Origin: Myxocyprinus asiaticus
Lineage: Eukaryota > Chordata > Actinopteri > Cypriniformes > Catostomidae
NCBI RefSeq assembly: GCF_019703515.2
Contig: NC_059347.1
Location: 21,604,501-21,668,500 of the forward strand
Length of the DNA: 64,000 bases
Direction: 5' to 3'
The position numbers and the translations under genes were made by a program. The number at the start of each line of letters is the position of its first letter. Position 1 is the first letter of the stretch. Positions 11,394-21,954 of the stretch are shown one piece after another. A model generated the notes under the pieces. The model searched no databases. It worked only from the letters and a program-made list of their open reading frames with translations, and was not told the origin of the DNA.

Positions 11394-14300
11394 TATTATT
11401 AGTCTATTTCAGTTAACTCTGCTCCCTAAACAGCATGTAAAAAACAAAAACTGTTGCTTGTTGCATTATTAGTCAGTCAGTCTCTTCCTGTATTACAGTG
11501 GTTCTTAACCTTTTTTTGATGAACGCCCCCCCACACACTTCATTCCCTTACCCCAGCCACCCCCAATTATGTGACATAATTTGTACCAAAAAAAAAAAAC
11601 AAAACTCAATATTTGTGTTATTTGCTTAATTTGCTCAATGCAACTTCGATGCATTGCATAATTGTAAAGTTTTGTTAATAAATTCAGCAGGCTTACGCGT
11701 CATGAATGTGAGACCAAACCTTGCGTTTCTTGAATTCAGGCAGATGGAGGGCTATATCTGGGGCCTATAAAATGAAAATGCGAAGACAGAAACTAATAAT
11801 AAAAGTGATATTGTTAATATATTTTTGAAACGTTTAATTTATTCATGAATTATTTATTTTTACAGTTTTAACAGTGGAATTTGTAACAAGACCATAGTAA
11901 ACACATGGAAGCATGGATCTTCACTACCATGGTTAGATGTAACATGATTTCTATAAAACAAACTATGGCATTTTTGTAATTATAAACAGTAGATCTACTC
12001 TATACACATGTAAAAACAATAAATACAAAATATAAGTTGTAGCAAAAGATAATTATATTCCCTCAGTCCCTTAATGTAGCCTATGACAAATTTAATAGAG
12101 CTGAAGTAGTGATATGATATTTTTTATAAATCTGTTTCTGCTTAAAGTTAGTGTTACTATAGTAAATTCAAGGTTGGTGATGTAGAATTCTGTGCGGAAT
12201 TCAAATGGTTTCCGCTTCTCACGCCTTGCTTTTCACTGATTCTCGCAAAGCTGTGAATTTAAGAGCTCGAGCTTTAAGAGCTTTGCACTTGGCTGCTCTA
12301 TCCATTGAGCCGTATCCATCTACAGAGCCATACAGGTGCATTAGCTGAGGTTGTGCCTCTGCCTGTGTATTTGACACTGCTTAACCAGATACTTTAGATG
12401 TGTCGCTAGACTTCAAAATCAGATGAAGCACAGTACAAATATGTACCAACCCGTATAATTGAGAACCAACTGATATACTCCAAGTCTAGATAAACGTTTT
12501 AATGCAAAGAGGAACTAGATTTGATTATTATGACTGATAAACGCCCCCCATTTGTAACCATTGCCCCCCTCTCTACTAATTTGCTCTCAGCTCCCCCGGC
12601 ATCCTTTGAACGCCCCCGTTGAGAACCTCTGCTGTATTATGTGGGTGGTTCTTGGCCAGAAATAGCTACAATGAGGGCCCGACTAGATGCTGTATTCAAA
12701 CGTCTGGCTACTAGAAACTAGATCATGATGTGTTCATCATTTTGTCACTTGAAATCTTTTACAGCCACATTAAAACTCCCAGCTCAAGTGAAGTGGTTGA
12801 AGTTCAACTACAGGTGCGATGGCTTCTACATAGTAAATTATGACGTTGAGGGGTGGTTGGCGTTGAAGGAGGCATTGAGCGTGGACGTGAACATTCTTCC
12901 CCGTGAGGACAGAGCAGCACTCATCAATAACATCTTTTCTCTCTCCAGGTAGATTTCAAGGGAACTTTACAGTTATTAGACAAGACTTAAAGGGATAGTT
13001 CACCCAAAACTGAAAATTATCATCATTTACTCACCCTCATGCAATCCCAGATGTGTATGACTTTCTTTCTTCTTCCGAACACACAAAAAAATGTTGACGA
13101 ATAGTTCAGCTCTGTAGGTCCATAAAATGCAAGTGAATGGGTGCCGACTTTTTGAAGCTCCAAAAAGCAAATATAGCCTTCATAAAAGTAATCCATATGA
13201 CTCCAGTTGATTCATTAATGTATTCTGAAGTGAAATGCTAGGTGTGTGTAAGAAATAGATCAATATTTAATGAAAAAAACAGAACCGCAGTGTTGATTAC
13301 AACAGAGGATTATAGATAATCATTCATAGATGCCTCATTCGGCTGGTTTGGATACGTCTACTGTGGCGCCATCTTGGAACGGTCAGAGCTGTTTGAATCG
13401 GTTTGAATGCAAGTGAATGATTGAGGAGATGCCTCAGACTCCTCGTTCAGACCACTGCATAAACTGCCTTTTTGTGGAAACAGTACCGTGGTCCAAAGAA
13501 ACAACTGCTAATAAGGGATCTACATATGAATTTCTGTGCAGAGGAGGCTTACGCGCATACGTCACGTGAGAGGCAGTTTGCACTCCACCCTTGTCAAATT
13601 TTCATTTTTGGGTGAACTATTCCTTTAAACAAGGTGATTGCACAGGTTTCCTGTCAAGGAAAGCCTGGAAACATCAAGGAAATTGTGATTTTTCCAGCCA
13701 AGAAAATTCATGGAAATTAATAAAATCTTTAAAAAGTCATGAATGAAATATTTTCTTGTTATGCTCAGCACTAAAATGTTGTATCAGCTAAACATTGCTA
13801 TTTGTGAGTACAGTATGTTTGGAATTATTCTTGAAAATACGTTACTTTTTTGCACAAAAAACAGTCATATATTTGTAAAACATTATTATTTTCCACACTG
13901 ACACTCTGTCAGAAACGCTCGGTTTTATTGCTGCTTCTCTAAGACATGACAGTAAACGCCCACTGTTATGATTGGCTCTCTGCTCTTGACTGACCTGCTC
14001 TCTACTTACCATCTCACAGCCCCGCCCATTAGCGTTGAGCAACAGAAGTGATAAGATAAAGTAGGCATTGATGTGTTGTTGTGGAGGTGGTCATATGCAA
14101 ATGTCTACCACAGTGTGACGTCACAATGTGCAGGAAGTCGAGGATGAGTCATTTTAGCAGCTTGGTTTCAACAAATGTTCTTTTTGCAGTGAGTCTGAAA
14201 CTTGCAACATGTTTTTATTGTACAATGGCCTCATATGTCAAAAGATCAAGGAAAATCTTATTTCTCATGTCATGACCCTTTTAACTTTTCATTGAAATTC

Positions 14301-17300
14301 ATAGGAAACAATTGATTATACAGTATGTGTGAACCGTGATTTTAGTACATTTATAGAACATCTCACATTGATATCCATAATACTTTAATGCTCATCAAAA
14401 CCAGCACGCACCATATTGTACTCTAGCATCATATGCTTTTTTAAATAATTTTGAAATAAATATAGGATTAGTCGAAATGTTATGCTTTTGGAAAGTTGCA
14501 CTGTGACATGCTGTACTTTATCCAAAACTATTTTAAACAGAAATGTTCTTATTCCAATAGCCAACTATGCAGCTTTTGTGACCACATGTGATTTAAGAGA
14601 CTACGTTGAATATTTGTACTTTAAAAAATCCAGCTGTCACGCTGCAGGACCATTAAAATTATCTAGTGAAGGCACAAAGGTGATTAAAAATGTTAAAAAC
14701 CTTAAAGTGGTAGCTCATGAAAAATGAAAATTCAGCTATCATTAGCTCACCATTATGTTGTTTCAAACTGTAAGCATACTTTCCCTTATACAGTCAAATT
14801 TTACCCTATAATCTTGATATTTATTCATGTTAAATGTCATATCCCCATAGGCCTCCATTAATAAGTGGAAAATAAGATTTCTGAATGTTACCAATTGCCT
14901 TTAAGGATGCTCATAATTATGATTATGCTTTTTTCCAGATTGGGCAAGGTGCCCTTCAGGCAGGTCTTAAATCTAATGGAGTACATCAGTAAGGAGACAG
15001 AGACTGCTCCTCTCACTGAAGCTCTGTTCCAGCTTGCTCAGATCTACAGACTGCTTGACAAAAGATCAGAGTTGAACTTGGTCTCTAGAATGAAGGTTGG
15101 TGTTGCATTTCGCTATTGTACATCTTGTGTGGCAGTTGTAGTAAAATGGTGTTTTTTATTTTAATTGTTTGTTTTTTCTTAGGAAAAAGTATTTAGTGTT
15201 TTAAATTGTTTGCATGTTTTGTGGTTTGTTTTTTCAGAGTTACATTTCTGAACACTTTGGCAGTTTGATGGACAGTCAATCATGGGAACAGGAAAGCTCT
15301 GTGTCTAAGATGACACTTAGGTCTGCTCTGTTGGAGATGGCATGTTCCTTGAACAGACACAACTGCACAACACAGGCTAAACATATATTTGATCAGTGGT
15401 TGGCTTCCAACAAGACTAATCAGTAAGTTTAAGCAATGATGCTCAGAAAGCGCTGACTCTGTGCTTTTCCTGCGGGTTACTGTTATTGTCATAATAAGCG
15501 TTCATCTGGATAACAGTGTATTTTCAAATCATGGCTAGCTTGATCGGAGTCAAGTGATGTGTTTTTATTATGGCATGGCAAGTTAGAAAATGTAAACACA
15601 CAAACTTGTAAATGTGTTGAGCCATCTATATTTTAAATGTGTATACTGTATTTATCTGTACACACCTGATTTGTTTGCCTGCATCACACCCCTTTTGATG
15701 CAGTTTTGTTTTTGATCCTTTTTGCCACATTTGTGTTTAATTGTTGTGATTAATGTGTGTATAATTGTGTATAAATGGTGTGCTTGCCATGTTGTTTCAG
15801 GATTCCCAGTGACCTCATGAGAACAGTCTTCAAAGTTGCTGCCCAAACAGAAGATGGATGGACCACACTTTTAGACTCATATAAACACTCCATCTGTGAC
15901 ACAGAGAAGCGCAAGACACTGGAGGCTTTGGCCAGTACTCAGGATGTAAAAAAAATTATATTGTAAGGCTGGACCATATATTTGTTACAAGGAAACATTA
16001 TCTTGCCTTAATTCATTCTGAATTGTCTACACACTTTAACACTTAATTTGGTTTTCCCTTTAGGATTCTACAAAAAAGTCTTGACGGAAGTATGATTCAA
16101 ACACAGGAGTTTCCATTTGTGATTAACACAATTTGCAAGGACCTTGCTGGGTACCTCTACGCTTGGGATTTTGTAAAGGAAAGCTGGGATAAAATCAGTC
16201 AAAAGTAAGTGGTGAATTCATTTTATATTAAAAGTACTACAAAACTCCTACAAAAAGATAGGTTCTAAGATCAACATTTTAATACAAGTAGTTTAGTGCC
16301 ATTTAAAATCCACACATCTGACGCAAGTACCATGACGCTTTTCAGCGTTTACATGCACGTTCGTACTCTGATTACGCATAATAAGCCAGCAAGTGACATT
16401 CTTTCTTCTGCAGAACACAAATGAATATTTTTAGGAGAATATCTCAGTTCTGTAGGTCCATACAATGCAAGTGAATGGTGTCTAGAACTCAGAAGATCCA
16501 AAAATGACATAAAGGAGGCATAAAAGTAATCAATTCTATTCCAGTGGTTAAATCCATGTCTTCTGAAGCGAGATAGTAGGTGTGGGTGGGAAACAGATAA
16601 ATATTTAAGTCCTTGTTTTACTGCAGGGGTTTTCAAATTGGGTGAAAGTGAGCCTCCCCCTAGAGAACTTGAAGACAGCCGTGCCCACAACCAACCACTA
16701 ATTAGGCTATTATTATTGGTACTACTAGGCTACTACTATTAGTAGTAGTAGTAATACTATTATAGTATTGCTTTTAGGCTATGTTCCACTCAAAATAAGT
16801 TTCATCAATATACATTTTTTAATTTTTTTTTTTATTAAGAAACTTTTTTATTAAGCTATCAATATTCCATTTTAAATTCAATTTCATTTTGAAATAGGTT
16901 ATATTATTTCAAAACATTTCAAACACGTTTGTCTTTCTTTTTAAAACATATTGTGAACACATACTTTGCAACACATTTTTACCGCATTCAAGCAATTTGG
17001 AAACTGTTAAAATTAGCCTTCTGAACAGAATCATCCACAGTCAAAAAACTAAACGAAGTATTCTCAATAGCCCTATAACCAAAGAGCCAACAAAATCAGA
17101 CATAGAACGAAATCAGCACGATGGTCAAATAACTAAACTGGAAACATGTTCATTAACAGTCACAGGCTACTAACGTTATCTCAATTGAATAAGAGCTATT
17201 TTGGAGATTTTAGGCTACTTAAGCCAATTCAACTTTGAAAATATCAACATCAGACATCAAACAACATCAGCAAGATGGACAGCGCTGTTTTGTCACAGTA

Positions 17301-18272
17301 TCAAATGCATAAAAATCACTTCCATATAGGTTTACGTTAAGCAAAAAAAATCTGATTGCCGATTTTGCCTCTTCAGTTTCATCGCCCCTACATCAGTGGG
17401 AACAATGAGTCTGACTTTGTGATGCGCACAGGTGATCGATGCGGGGCTGCACAGTAGAAAGGAATAAACTTAAATTGTCCTCCACCTGCAGCCTTGATCG
17501 GTATTTGCTTTTAAGCAGGGTCAAAGCGGAAAACCCGCACTCACATAAGTAAGTGTAGGTGAAGGGAATCTGCTTCCTCTCCTGTATACTTTTGTATTGT
17601 AGACAATAATAAGCGATCCATTTTGCAACACGCATATGCATAACACACACTTTAACACACAAGCTAGCAGGACAGATGTGTACAGACGGGAACCGTTATG
17701 TTTGTTTTTTTTCCCTGCGCTGCGCCTCCCCTGGGGCTCTCTGGCGCCCCCCAAGGGAGGCGCGCCTCACCAATTGAAAACCTCTGAAGTCTCCACTTTC
17801 ACGTTTATTTCCACATTCTTTTGTTTTTTGTATTCTTTGTGCTTTTGCCGCCACCTACTGGTTAGGGCTGGTCAAATGTGGAGATTTATAGTAAAAAAGG
17901 ACTTAAATATTGATCTGTTTATCACCCACACCTATCATATTACTTCTGAAGACATGGATTAAACCACAGGAGTCATATGGATTACTTTTATGCTGCCTTA
18001 ATGTACTTTTTGGAGCATCAATGTTTTGGTCACTATTGCAATTTGAGGAACTACAGAGCTGAAATATTCTTCTTAAAATCTTAATTTGTGTTCTGCAGAT
18101 GAAAAAGTCATACACATCTGGCGTGGCATGAGGGTGTTAACTTGACCTGGTTTTAACTTTAGATGTAAACACTTTTGATTATCCTTCTGTCAGCTTTTTC
18201 AATGTGCACATGCGTGACCGGAGAAAAATAATTTAAAAATATGATGTTAACACACACGCACACAGAAATATA

Positions 18273-18314
<42 letters not shown>

Positions 18315-18747
18315 CACTTTATTTGCATGTAAACCATTAACATATTTTGAAAGTTACCATCATTGTGTTGTACATGTAAAGCACTCAGTTGCATATTTAA
18401 CATTCTTCTTAATTTTCACGAAAGGTTTCCTGTTGGATCTTTTGCTATTCAAAGCATCATAATGTCTACAACCAGTCAGTTTTCCACAAAAACACATCTC
18501 ACGGAGGTCTGTTCATCCAAAAGAAGACATACTGATTTTTCTGCTTCGTAAAGTTTTCATTAATTTGATTTGTACTTTATTATTATTTTTATTTTATTTA
18601 TTTATTTTTTTTCAGGTACAGAACTTCTTCAGTTCTCTGGGGGACAGAGGTTCACAGATGAGGATCGTGCAGGAGGCCATTGAGACCATTAAGCTCAACA
18701 TGCGATGGATGGAGAATAACCTCAACACACTTCAGAACTGGTTGTAG
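2172..18747 (+). CDS. lnpep: leucyl-cystinyl aminopeptidase (IRAP / oxytocinase), 18 coding exons
   Basis: M1-family zinc aminopeptidase, a type II membrane protein of endosomes and regulated vesicles that trims oxytocin/vasopressin-type and other peptides. Coding exons: 2172-2190, 5459-6281, 6423-6561, 7932-8063, 8141-8261, 8428-8579, 9680-9793, 9893-10024, 10168-10299, 10438-10586, 10979-11070, 12765-12948, 14939-15095, 15238-15422, 15801-15962, 16064-16204, 18425-18506, 18616-18747. All junctions are GT-AG and phase-consistent, giving 3048 nt (1015 aa; human is 1025). Visible features: acidic cytoplasmic tail with dileucines at 53-54 and 76-77, transmembrane segment about 111-132, GAMEN at 422-426, HELAH at 457-461, third zinc ligand E480, and catalytic-type Y542. 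The N-terminal tail and dileucine pattern separate LNPEP from ERAP1/2. No frameshift or stop was found. It lies tail to tail with the urea transporter at 41.6-46.5 kb. Confidence 0.97.
2960..4157 (-). mobile_element. Tc1-like element, internally deleted (copy 1), in lnpep intron 1
   Basis: The ends are inverted: cactggcagccaaaag at the left and cttttggctgccagtg at the right, continuing inward over more of the element (gtttggaataatgtac / gttattccaaac). The minus strand carries the N-terminal DNA-binding part of a Tc1 transposase (about 3303-3623; [16 protein letters not shown], then [12 protein letters not shown]). The frame then jumps almost directly to sequence that in the related copy reads [13 protein letters not shown]. 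The segment with the first two catalytic aspartates is missing, so the element cannot encode a functional transposase. A near-identical copy lies at 57532-58699. Confidence 0.85.
4255..4304 (+). repeat. LINE 3'-tail-like fragment
   Basis: Reads ccttgtgggatcaataaag, then short ATCTA repeats. This resembles the 3' ends of fish non-LTR retrotransposons, which stop in short simple repeats. No LINE body is attached, so at most this is an extreme 3' fragment. Confidence 0.35.
5459..6281 (+). CDS. lnpep: lnpep exon 2: cytoplasmic tail, membrane anchor, start of ectodomain
   Basis: This 823-nt exon encodes residues 7-281. The tail holds the conserved block [19 protein letters not shown], two dileucine signals (SRLLVRG at 53-54 and ARLLGMSF at 76-77) in acidic surroundings, and a Ser-rich stretch. 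The hydrophobic segment [20 protein letters not shown] is the single signal anchor, followed by LPRCTFT and an N-glycosylation-rich ectodomain (NSTM, NISI, NLTS, NFSS, NSSY). In mammals the second dileucine helps sort the protein into insulin-responsive vesicles. Its exact conservation suggests the same routing here, which is inference. The exon ends AAG AG at a gtaatt donor. Confidence 0.95.
6620..7368. mobile_element. MITE-like DNA element in lnpep intron 3
   Basis: The left end acaccgtttcggggttaag is followed by a GATCCGATCA block. The right end, read on the opposite strand, is accctgtttccacctggtat followed by the same kind of GATCCGATCA block, so the termini are imperfect inverted repeats about 50 bases long. 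The interior lacks a recognisable transposase. The family is not identified. Confidence 0.55.
7405..7798. mobile_element. TTAA-target MITE, about 394 bp
   Basis: Flanked by TTAA at 7401-7404 and 7799-7802. The inner ends are short inverted repeats (aggtgcactcagtaat at the left; gactgaaggcacct at the right). TTAA duplication is the mark of piggyBac- or Kolobok-type transposition. No coding capacity. Confidence 0.65.
8428..8579 (+). CDS. lnpep: lnpep exon 6: GAMEN exopeptidase motif and HExxH
   Basis: Begins after tcaatag with the last two bases of a split GAT codon. It contains GAMENWG, the N-terminal-amine recognition motif of M1 aminopeptidases, and ends with HELAHQ at the donor, so the two zinc-binding histidines and the catalytic glutamate lie at the 3' end of this exon. 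The third zinc ligand is in the next exon, 1.1 kb downstream. Confidence 0.96.
8869..9414. mobile_element. fold-back MITE in lnpep intron 6
   Basis: The left half begins gaatattctgggttcagtac and continues gttaagctcaattggcagca. The right half ends with the inverted counterpart (tgctgtcagttgagcttaac, then ctgaacccagaatattc). The arms run nearly to the centre (gtatagccacaagatgtaaa against gtttacgtcttgtggcgata), so the 546-bp unit is an imperfect palindrome. Similar short fragments occur at 34496-34530 and 36780-36810. It lies between the two zinc-ligand exons of lnpep and affects no exon. Confidence 0.8.
9680..9793 (+). CDS. lnpep: lnpep exon 7: WFGNLVT block and third zinc ligand
   Basis: A 38-codon exon in complete codon phase, preceded by tctttacag and followed by gtaagt. 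It encodes [20 protein letters not shown]. The glutamate of NEGF (residue 480) is 18 residues after the second histidine of HELAH, the canonical M1 spacing. Confidence 0.96.
9893..10024 (+). CDS. lnpep: lnpep exon 8: transition-state tyrosine region
   Basis: A 44-codon exon bounded by tttccag and gtatag. It ends with [12 protein letters not shown], and the next exon begins GASILLML. The tyrosine (residue 542) sits at the position of the M1-family catalytic tyrosine. The motif SYEKGA matches the general M1 pattern SYxKGA. Confidence 0.93.
11347..11392. repeat. (TG)n microsatellite
   Basis: About 23 uninterrupted TG units in lnpep intron 11. Confidence 0.95.
11496..12631. mobile_element. hAT-type non-autonomous transposon with intact 8-bp TSD
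   Basis: The left end is cagtggttcttaacctt. The right end is the complement of cagaggttctcaac. Both continue into C/G runs (gaacgccccc). The octamer ctgtatta flanks both sides (11488-11495 and 12632-12639), a perfect 8-bp target-site duplication, which is diagnostic of hAT transposition. The 1136-bp interior has no transposase frame that I could recognise. It sits in lnpep intron 11, about 130 bp before exon 12. Confidence 0.88.
12991..13624. mobile_element. TTAA-target element with agggatagttcaccc termini
   Basis: Flanked by TTAA at 12987-12990 and 13625-13628. The termini are agggatagttcaccc and its near-perfect inverted form gggtgaactattcct. Subterminal text (tttactcaccctcatgc, tgtatgactttctttctt) is widespread in cyprinid genomes. 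No coding region. The arms of the element at 16396-18136 belong to the same family. Confidence 0.78.
14041..14281. repeat. dispersed repeat, copy 1 (second copy at 41211-41472)
   Basis: Reads acagaagtgataagataaa through tcatgtcatgaccctttt. The same sequence, about 85-90 percent identical by eye, recurs at 41211-41472 in the same orientation, with a short extra segment after the TTTTTGCAGTGAG stretch. No terminal repeats or coding frame are evident, so the class is unknown. Confidence 0.65.
16396..18136. mobile_element. fold-back TTAA-family element split by a hAT-like insertion
   Basis: The left arm (about 16396-16623) and right arm (about 17880-18136) are inverted copies of one sequence: ttctgcagaacacaaat, ttctgtaggtccatacaat, gcataaaagtaatc, aatccatgtcttctgaag. 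The family matches the element at 12991-13624, but the outermost termini are not recognised here. The arms are separated mainly by an unrelated hAT-like insert (16624-17786). All of it lies in lnpep intron 16. Confidence 0.65.
16624..17786. mobile_element. hAT-like element nested in the fold-back element
   Basis: The left end reads caggggttttcaaattgggtg. The right end, on the opposite strand, reads cagaggttttcaattggtga, so the termini are inverted repeats of about 20 bp with the CAG.GG start typical of hAT elements. I could not find an 8-bp target duplication, so the boundaries may be off by a few bases. No transposase was identified in the 1.16 kb interior. Confidence 0.6.
18616..18747 (+). 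CDS. lnpep: lnpep last coding exon
   Basis: Starts after a long T-rich tract and ttcag and encodes the end of the C-terminal helical domain. The ending [15 protein letters not shown] then TAG closely matches the LNPEP family C-terminus. The preceding exon (18425-18506) encodes [10 protein letters not shown] through STKTHLTE. Confidence 0.95.
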   Translation, partial: VQNFFSSLGDRGSQMRIVQEAIETIKLNMRWMENNLNTLQNWL

Positions 18748-20914
18748 TGTGTGGAGGCGGCTCCTCTCTCATGCCTCTCACTCCTCAGGTGATGTCACTG
18801 GGCACATGCAGTTGTAAGTGATGTTACCATGACAACAGCCAGAGCCATAAATGTACAAAGTTAGGTCAGGGTCTATACAGAAGGGCACATTTACTTTGAT
18901 GTAAACGGCCATGTAAAAAATTTTCTTTTCAGGGGATTGTATAGGGAATTTTCCTGAGTACTCGCCAGCTTACCAAATATCTGCCTGCAAACATTTAAAA
19001 AGGAAGCCTTTAATACTGTCATAAGTAAATAAACATGTTTGTGTGTTAATGTCAAGTAGATGCATTTTCTTTCATGAAATGAAACTATGAAGTCAGCATA
19101 TGGTTTCTTATTTCATTTCATAACTTTAGCATTAATTACTGCTTTGGAAAAGTTGGTGCAGTGTCTTCTCCCGGTTCACTTTGGGGGCCCAACTCTGTAT
19201 GTGTATGGCTCTGGCCTCTAGCAATATTTGCACTATTCAAAGTACTAGCTTGCTCAGGGCAATTCTGGTTGTTGTTGAAATACCAGGATGCGTTTGATCC
19301 CTTTTACTTAATGTCATTGGCTACAGACCAAAATCTCAGTATCTCTTAAATATGTCCTTGGCATGCATTGCCAAAATGTATAGTTTCCTAGTTTATAATA
19401 ATTGAAAGCTGAAATTGTGCTACAAGAGAACTGTCATCAGATCCCCCTTTTTCGGCATTAAAGCAGAGATCTGCCATACACAGATATACTGGTATTTGCA
19501 AAATGTGCAGACAGTCGATTGTTTACTTGTCTTTATTTATGTGTTTGGAGGCAAAGTTTTTAATTATTTGCATAGTTTGCCATGCGTGTATCAAGTACTG
19601 TGTAAATGTTTTTGCCTTTTTTCCGTATAATTTTCATCTTTTGCACAAGATGTATTTTGGATAATCTAATTAGAGTTGAGTGTGTATATTATGTACTAAA
19701 GTTTGTGCAGGCTTGCATATAGGTTTCTTTATTGTCAAAGTTTAAGTTAGCATTTATAAAACTTGGCTTTTTAATTTGGGGTTTTGCTGTGCACATTCTG
19801 AAGCTGAAAATATTTTTAATAAGTTTTATTGTTACATAGGAAGCACATGTTACATTGATTCTTGCGCTACGATAAATTGAGTTTTTGTGTGTGTGTGTGT
19901 GTGTGTGTTTTATAGAGCTTTTTTGTTTTTGTGTTCTGCCTTAAATATATATGTAGACATGAATGTCCTTTTGCATTTGTGGATACTTTTGAATGTTTTT
20001 CCAGGATGATGATGAGTATAATATTTGTGTATTTATGTGTGCATTTGTGGATCTAATGTGTCCTTAAAAATAGATGGTTAGTTCTCACCATAGGAAATGA
20101 GAATCTGTGGTCACTCTCGATTTATCTTGTGTTAATATGATAATTACACTTCCAGGTTTAGAGCTCAGTGAACTGACCTCATGAAATGTCAGATATGACT
20201 GGTACATTGTCATTATTTTGATTATAGCAGTTGTAATTTGGCTCCTAATCAAAAGCTTTATTAATGTATTTGTCTTTACTGGACAAACAACATTGCTTAC
20301 ACTGTATGGCAGTTATTTTGAGACTTCTAATGTCATGTTGGAGAGTTACAGTTATTAATGAATGTATTCATGTTTTATTGACTGTGGATTTGATCAAACA
20401 CGAGCACTGTGATTGTAATTCCCTTGTATCTGGATTTTTATGGTTAAGAGCAAACAGAATGGAGTGTTATAAATACTGTTCTTCTATTCAACCATTTTTT
20501 GGGAATTATTGAAATGTTGCTTCTGCTATCATGCTGTAGGGTTCATTTGCACCTGTTAATTTCTGTCATTTCCCTCATCCTGGTTTGAATTGCGTTGGCT
20601 GCCATTCGCTGCCTCCTGAAATTACTGCTTGAGCAAAGCCTTATTATAGAATTTTTTTCTGCTTTTTTTTGGCACTCCAGTTTTTAGCATGTTAGGCTTG
20701 GCAAAATGTTTAAAGCTTAAATATGCTTGCATTTTAAAATTTGTTGTTTTAAATTTCTTGCCTCAAGGGAAAAAAAATAATATACGTGTTTGGATCAGTT
20801 GTGGGGGAAACTGTCTGTTGTTTATTTTGTGTTAAACAGCTTTACACTGTATTTGGATTCTAAGTTTGTAAGATTTTGCTTAACAATGGGAAACCAGTGG
20901 CCCATCTTAATAAA
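18748..20914 (+). other. lnpep: lnpep 3' UTR
   Basis: No coding features follow the TAG. An AATAAA at 19028-19033 could give a short 3' UTR of about 300 nt. A second AATAAA at 20909-20914, directly followed by an A-rich run, could give one of about 2.2 kb. The stretch is AT-rich, with a short (TG)n near 19886-19908. Use of either end is inferred from the signals only. Confidence 0.6.
20909..20914 (+). terminator. lnpep: distal poly(A) signal of lnpep
   Basis: Canonical AATAAA followed within about 5 bases by a run of about 20 A. The A-run could be genomic, so the exact cleavage site is uncertain. A proximal AATAAA lies at 19028-19033. Confidence 0.55.
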
Positions 20915-21954
20915 AGACAAAAAAAAAAAAAAAAAAAGAATTAATAAAAACATTTTGTGAACAAATATTCTTGAAATACATTAATACGAGCTCAGCTGTT
21001 GTCCTTCTTGAAATTCAGCAGATGGCGCTGTTTTCCTTTATTTTCCAATGAAAATAGTTTGAACAGTTATAAAGGAAGACATCATGTGACTTGATTAATA
21101 GGGAAATTGACTGAGAATAGGAAAAATATTTTGCTTTATGGATAGGGCAGACTGGGGGTGTGTTGCACCAACCAGGATTAGTCTTAAATTTAGATTAAAT
21201 CAAGGTTTATCTGATAATTTTGTTGCACCAAACTTTAAACCTTGTTTAAAAATAATCAGGGTTACATTTTAACCATAGATTTGATCCTGATTTAAATTTC
21301 ACAGTAAATCTGAATTAAATTTAATCCTGTTGCTCCAATACTTTAAACTCTGATTTAAATCTCAATTAGGGATTAACTTCAAACTTGCAGCTGAGGTGGT
21401 TTAAATAAACAAGAGACCTACAATTAAACATGAATGACTAGGTAAACAAACAGTGGATGTGCCGTCAGCCCTCTGAGAGACCTGTATCGTATTGTTTATG
21501 TTTATTATGGTCCGAAATGTTGTCATAAGGGCTGGATGTCACTTAGACGAGTCAAAAGTGATTGTTTTCTCCAGCAGTGGTTAAGTTTGTTGGTTTCAAA
21601 CTTTAATTATATTGTATTTAAGTATATTGTTTTGTGAATTCTATCCACCAAGCTAAAATTTGTGCTATAATATTTGTGCAGTAGCACTATTTGTGTTGTA
21701 GTTTATAGCTTCAGTACTCAGCATGCTTTACACACTTACGTTTGGAATCACTTTTATAAGCTACTATATACATTTTTATGTTTTTTAAAGAAATTGATAT
21801 ATTTATTCATCAAGGGTGCATGAAATTAATCAAAAGTACATCAAATAAATGCACATTTAGTTATATTTGACTATTCAGTTTCAAATAAATGCTGTTTTTT
21901 TATGTTTGTTCATTAAAGAATTCTCCACCTATGACAGCTGTGCAGATGTTAGGC
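20915..21954. other. intergenic DNA with decayed repeats
   Basis: No gene seen. About 21163-21390 contains repeated forms of ttgcaccaa and aaacctgattta-like text in both orientations, suggesting a decayed MITE. About 21770-21915 (tattcatcaagggtgcatg, then ttcaaataaatgctg) resembles a dispersed repeat common in zebrafish-type genomes. The rest is unassigned. Confidence 0.45.

Noticed and set aside
13842..14727. Short frames in lnpep intron 12
   Set aside because: They overlap the dispersed repeat at 14041-14281 or AT-rich intron and fit no lnpep homology; the lnpep exons join correctly without them.
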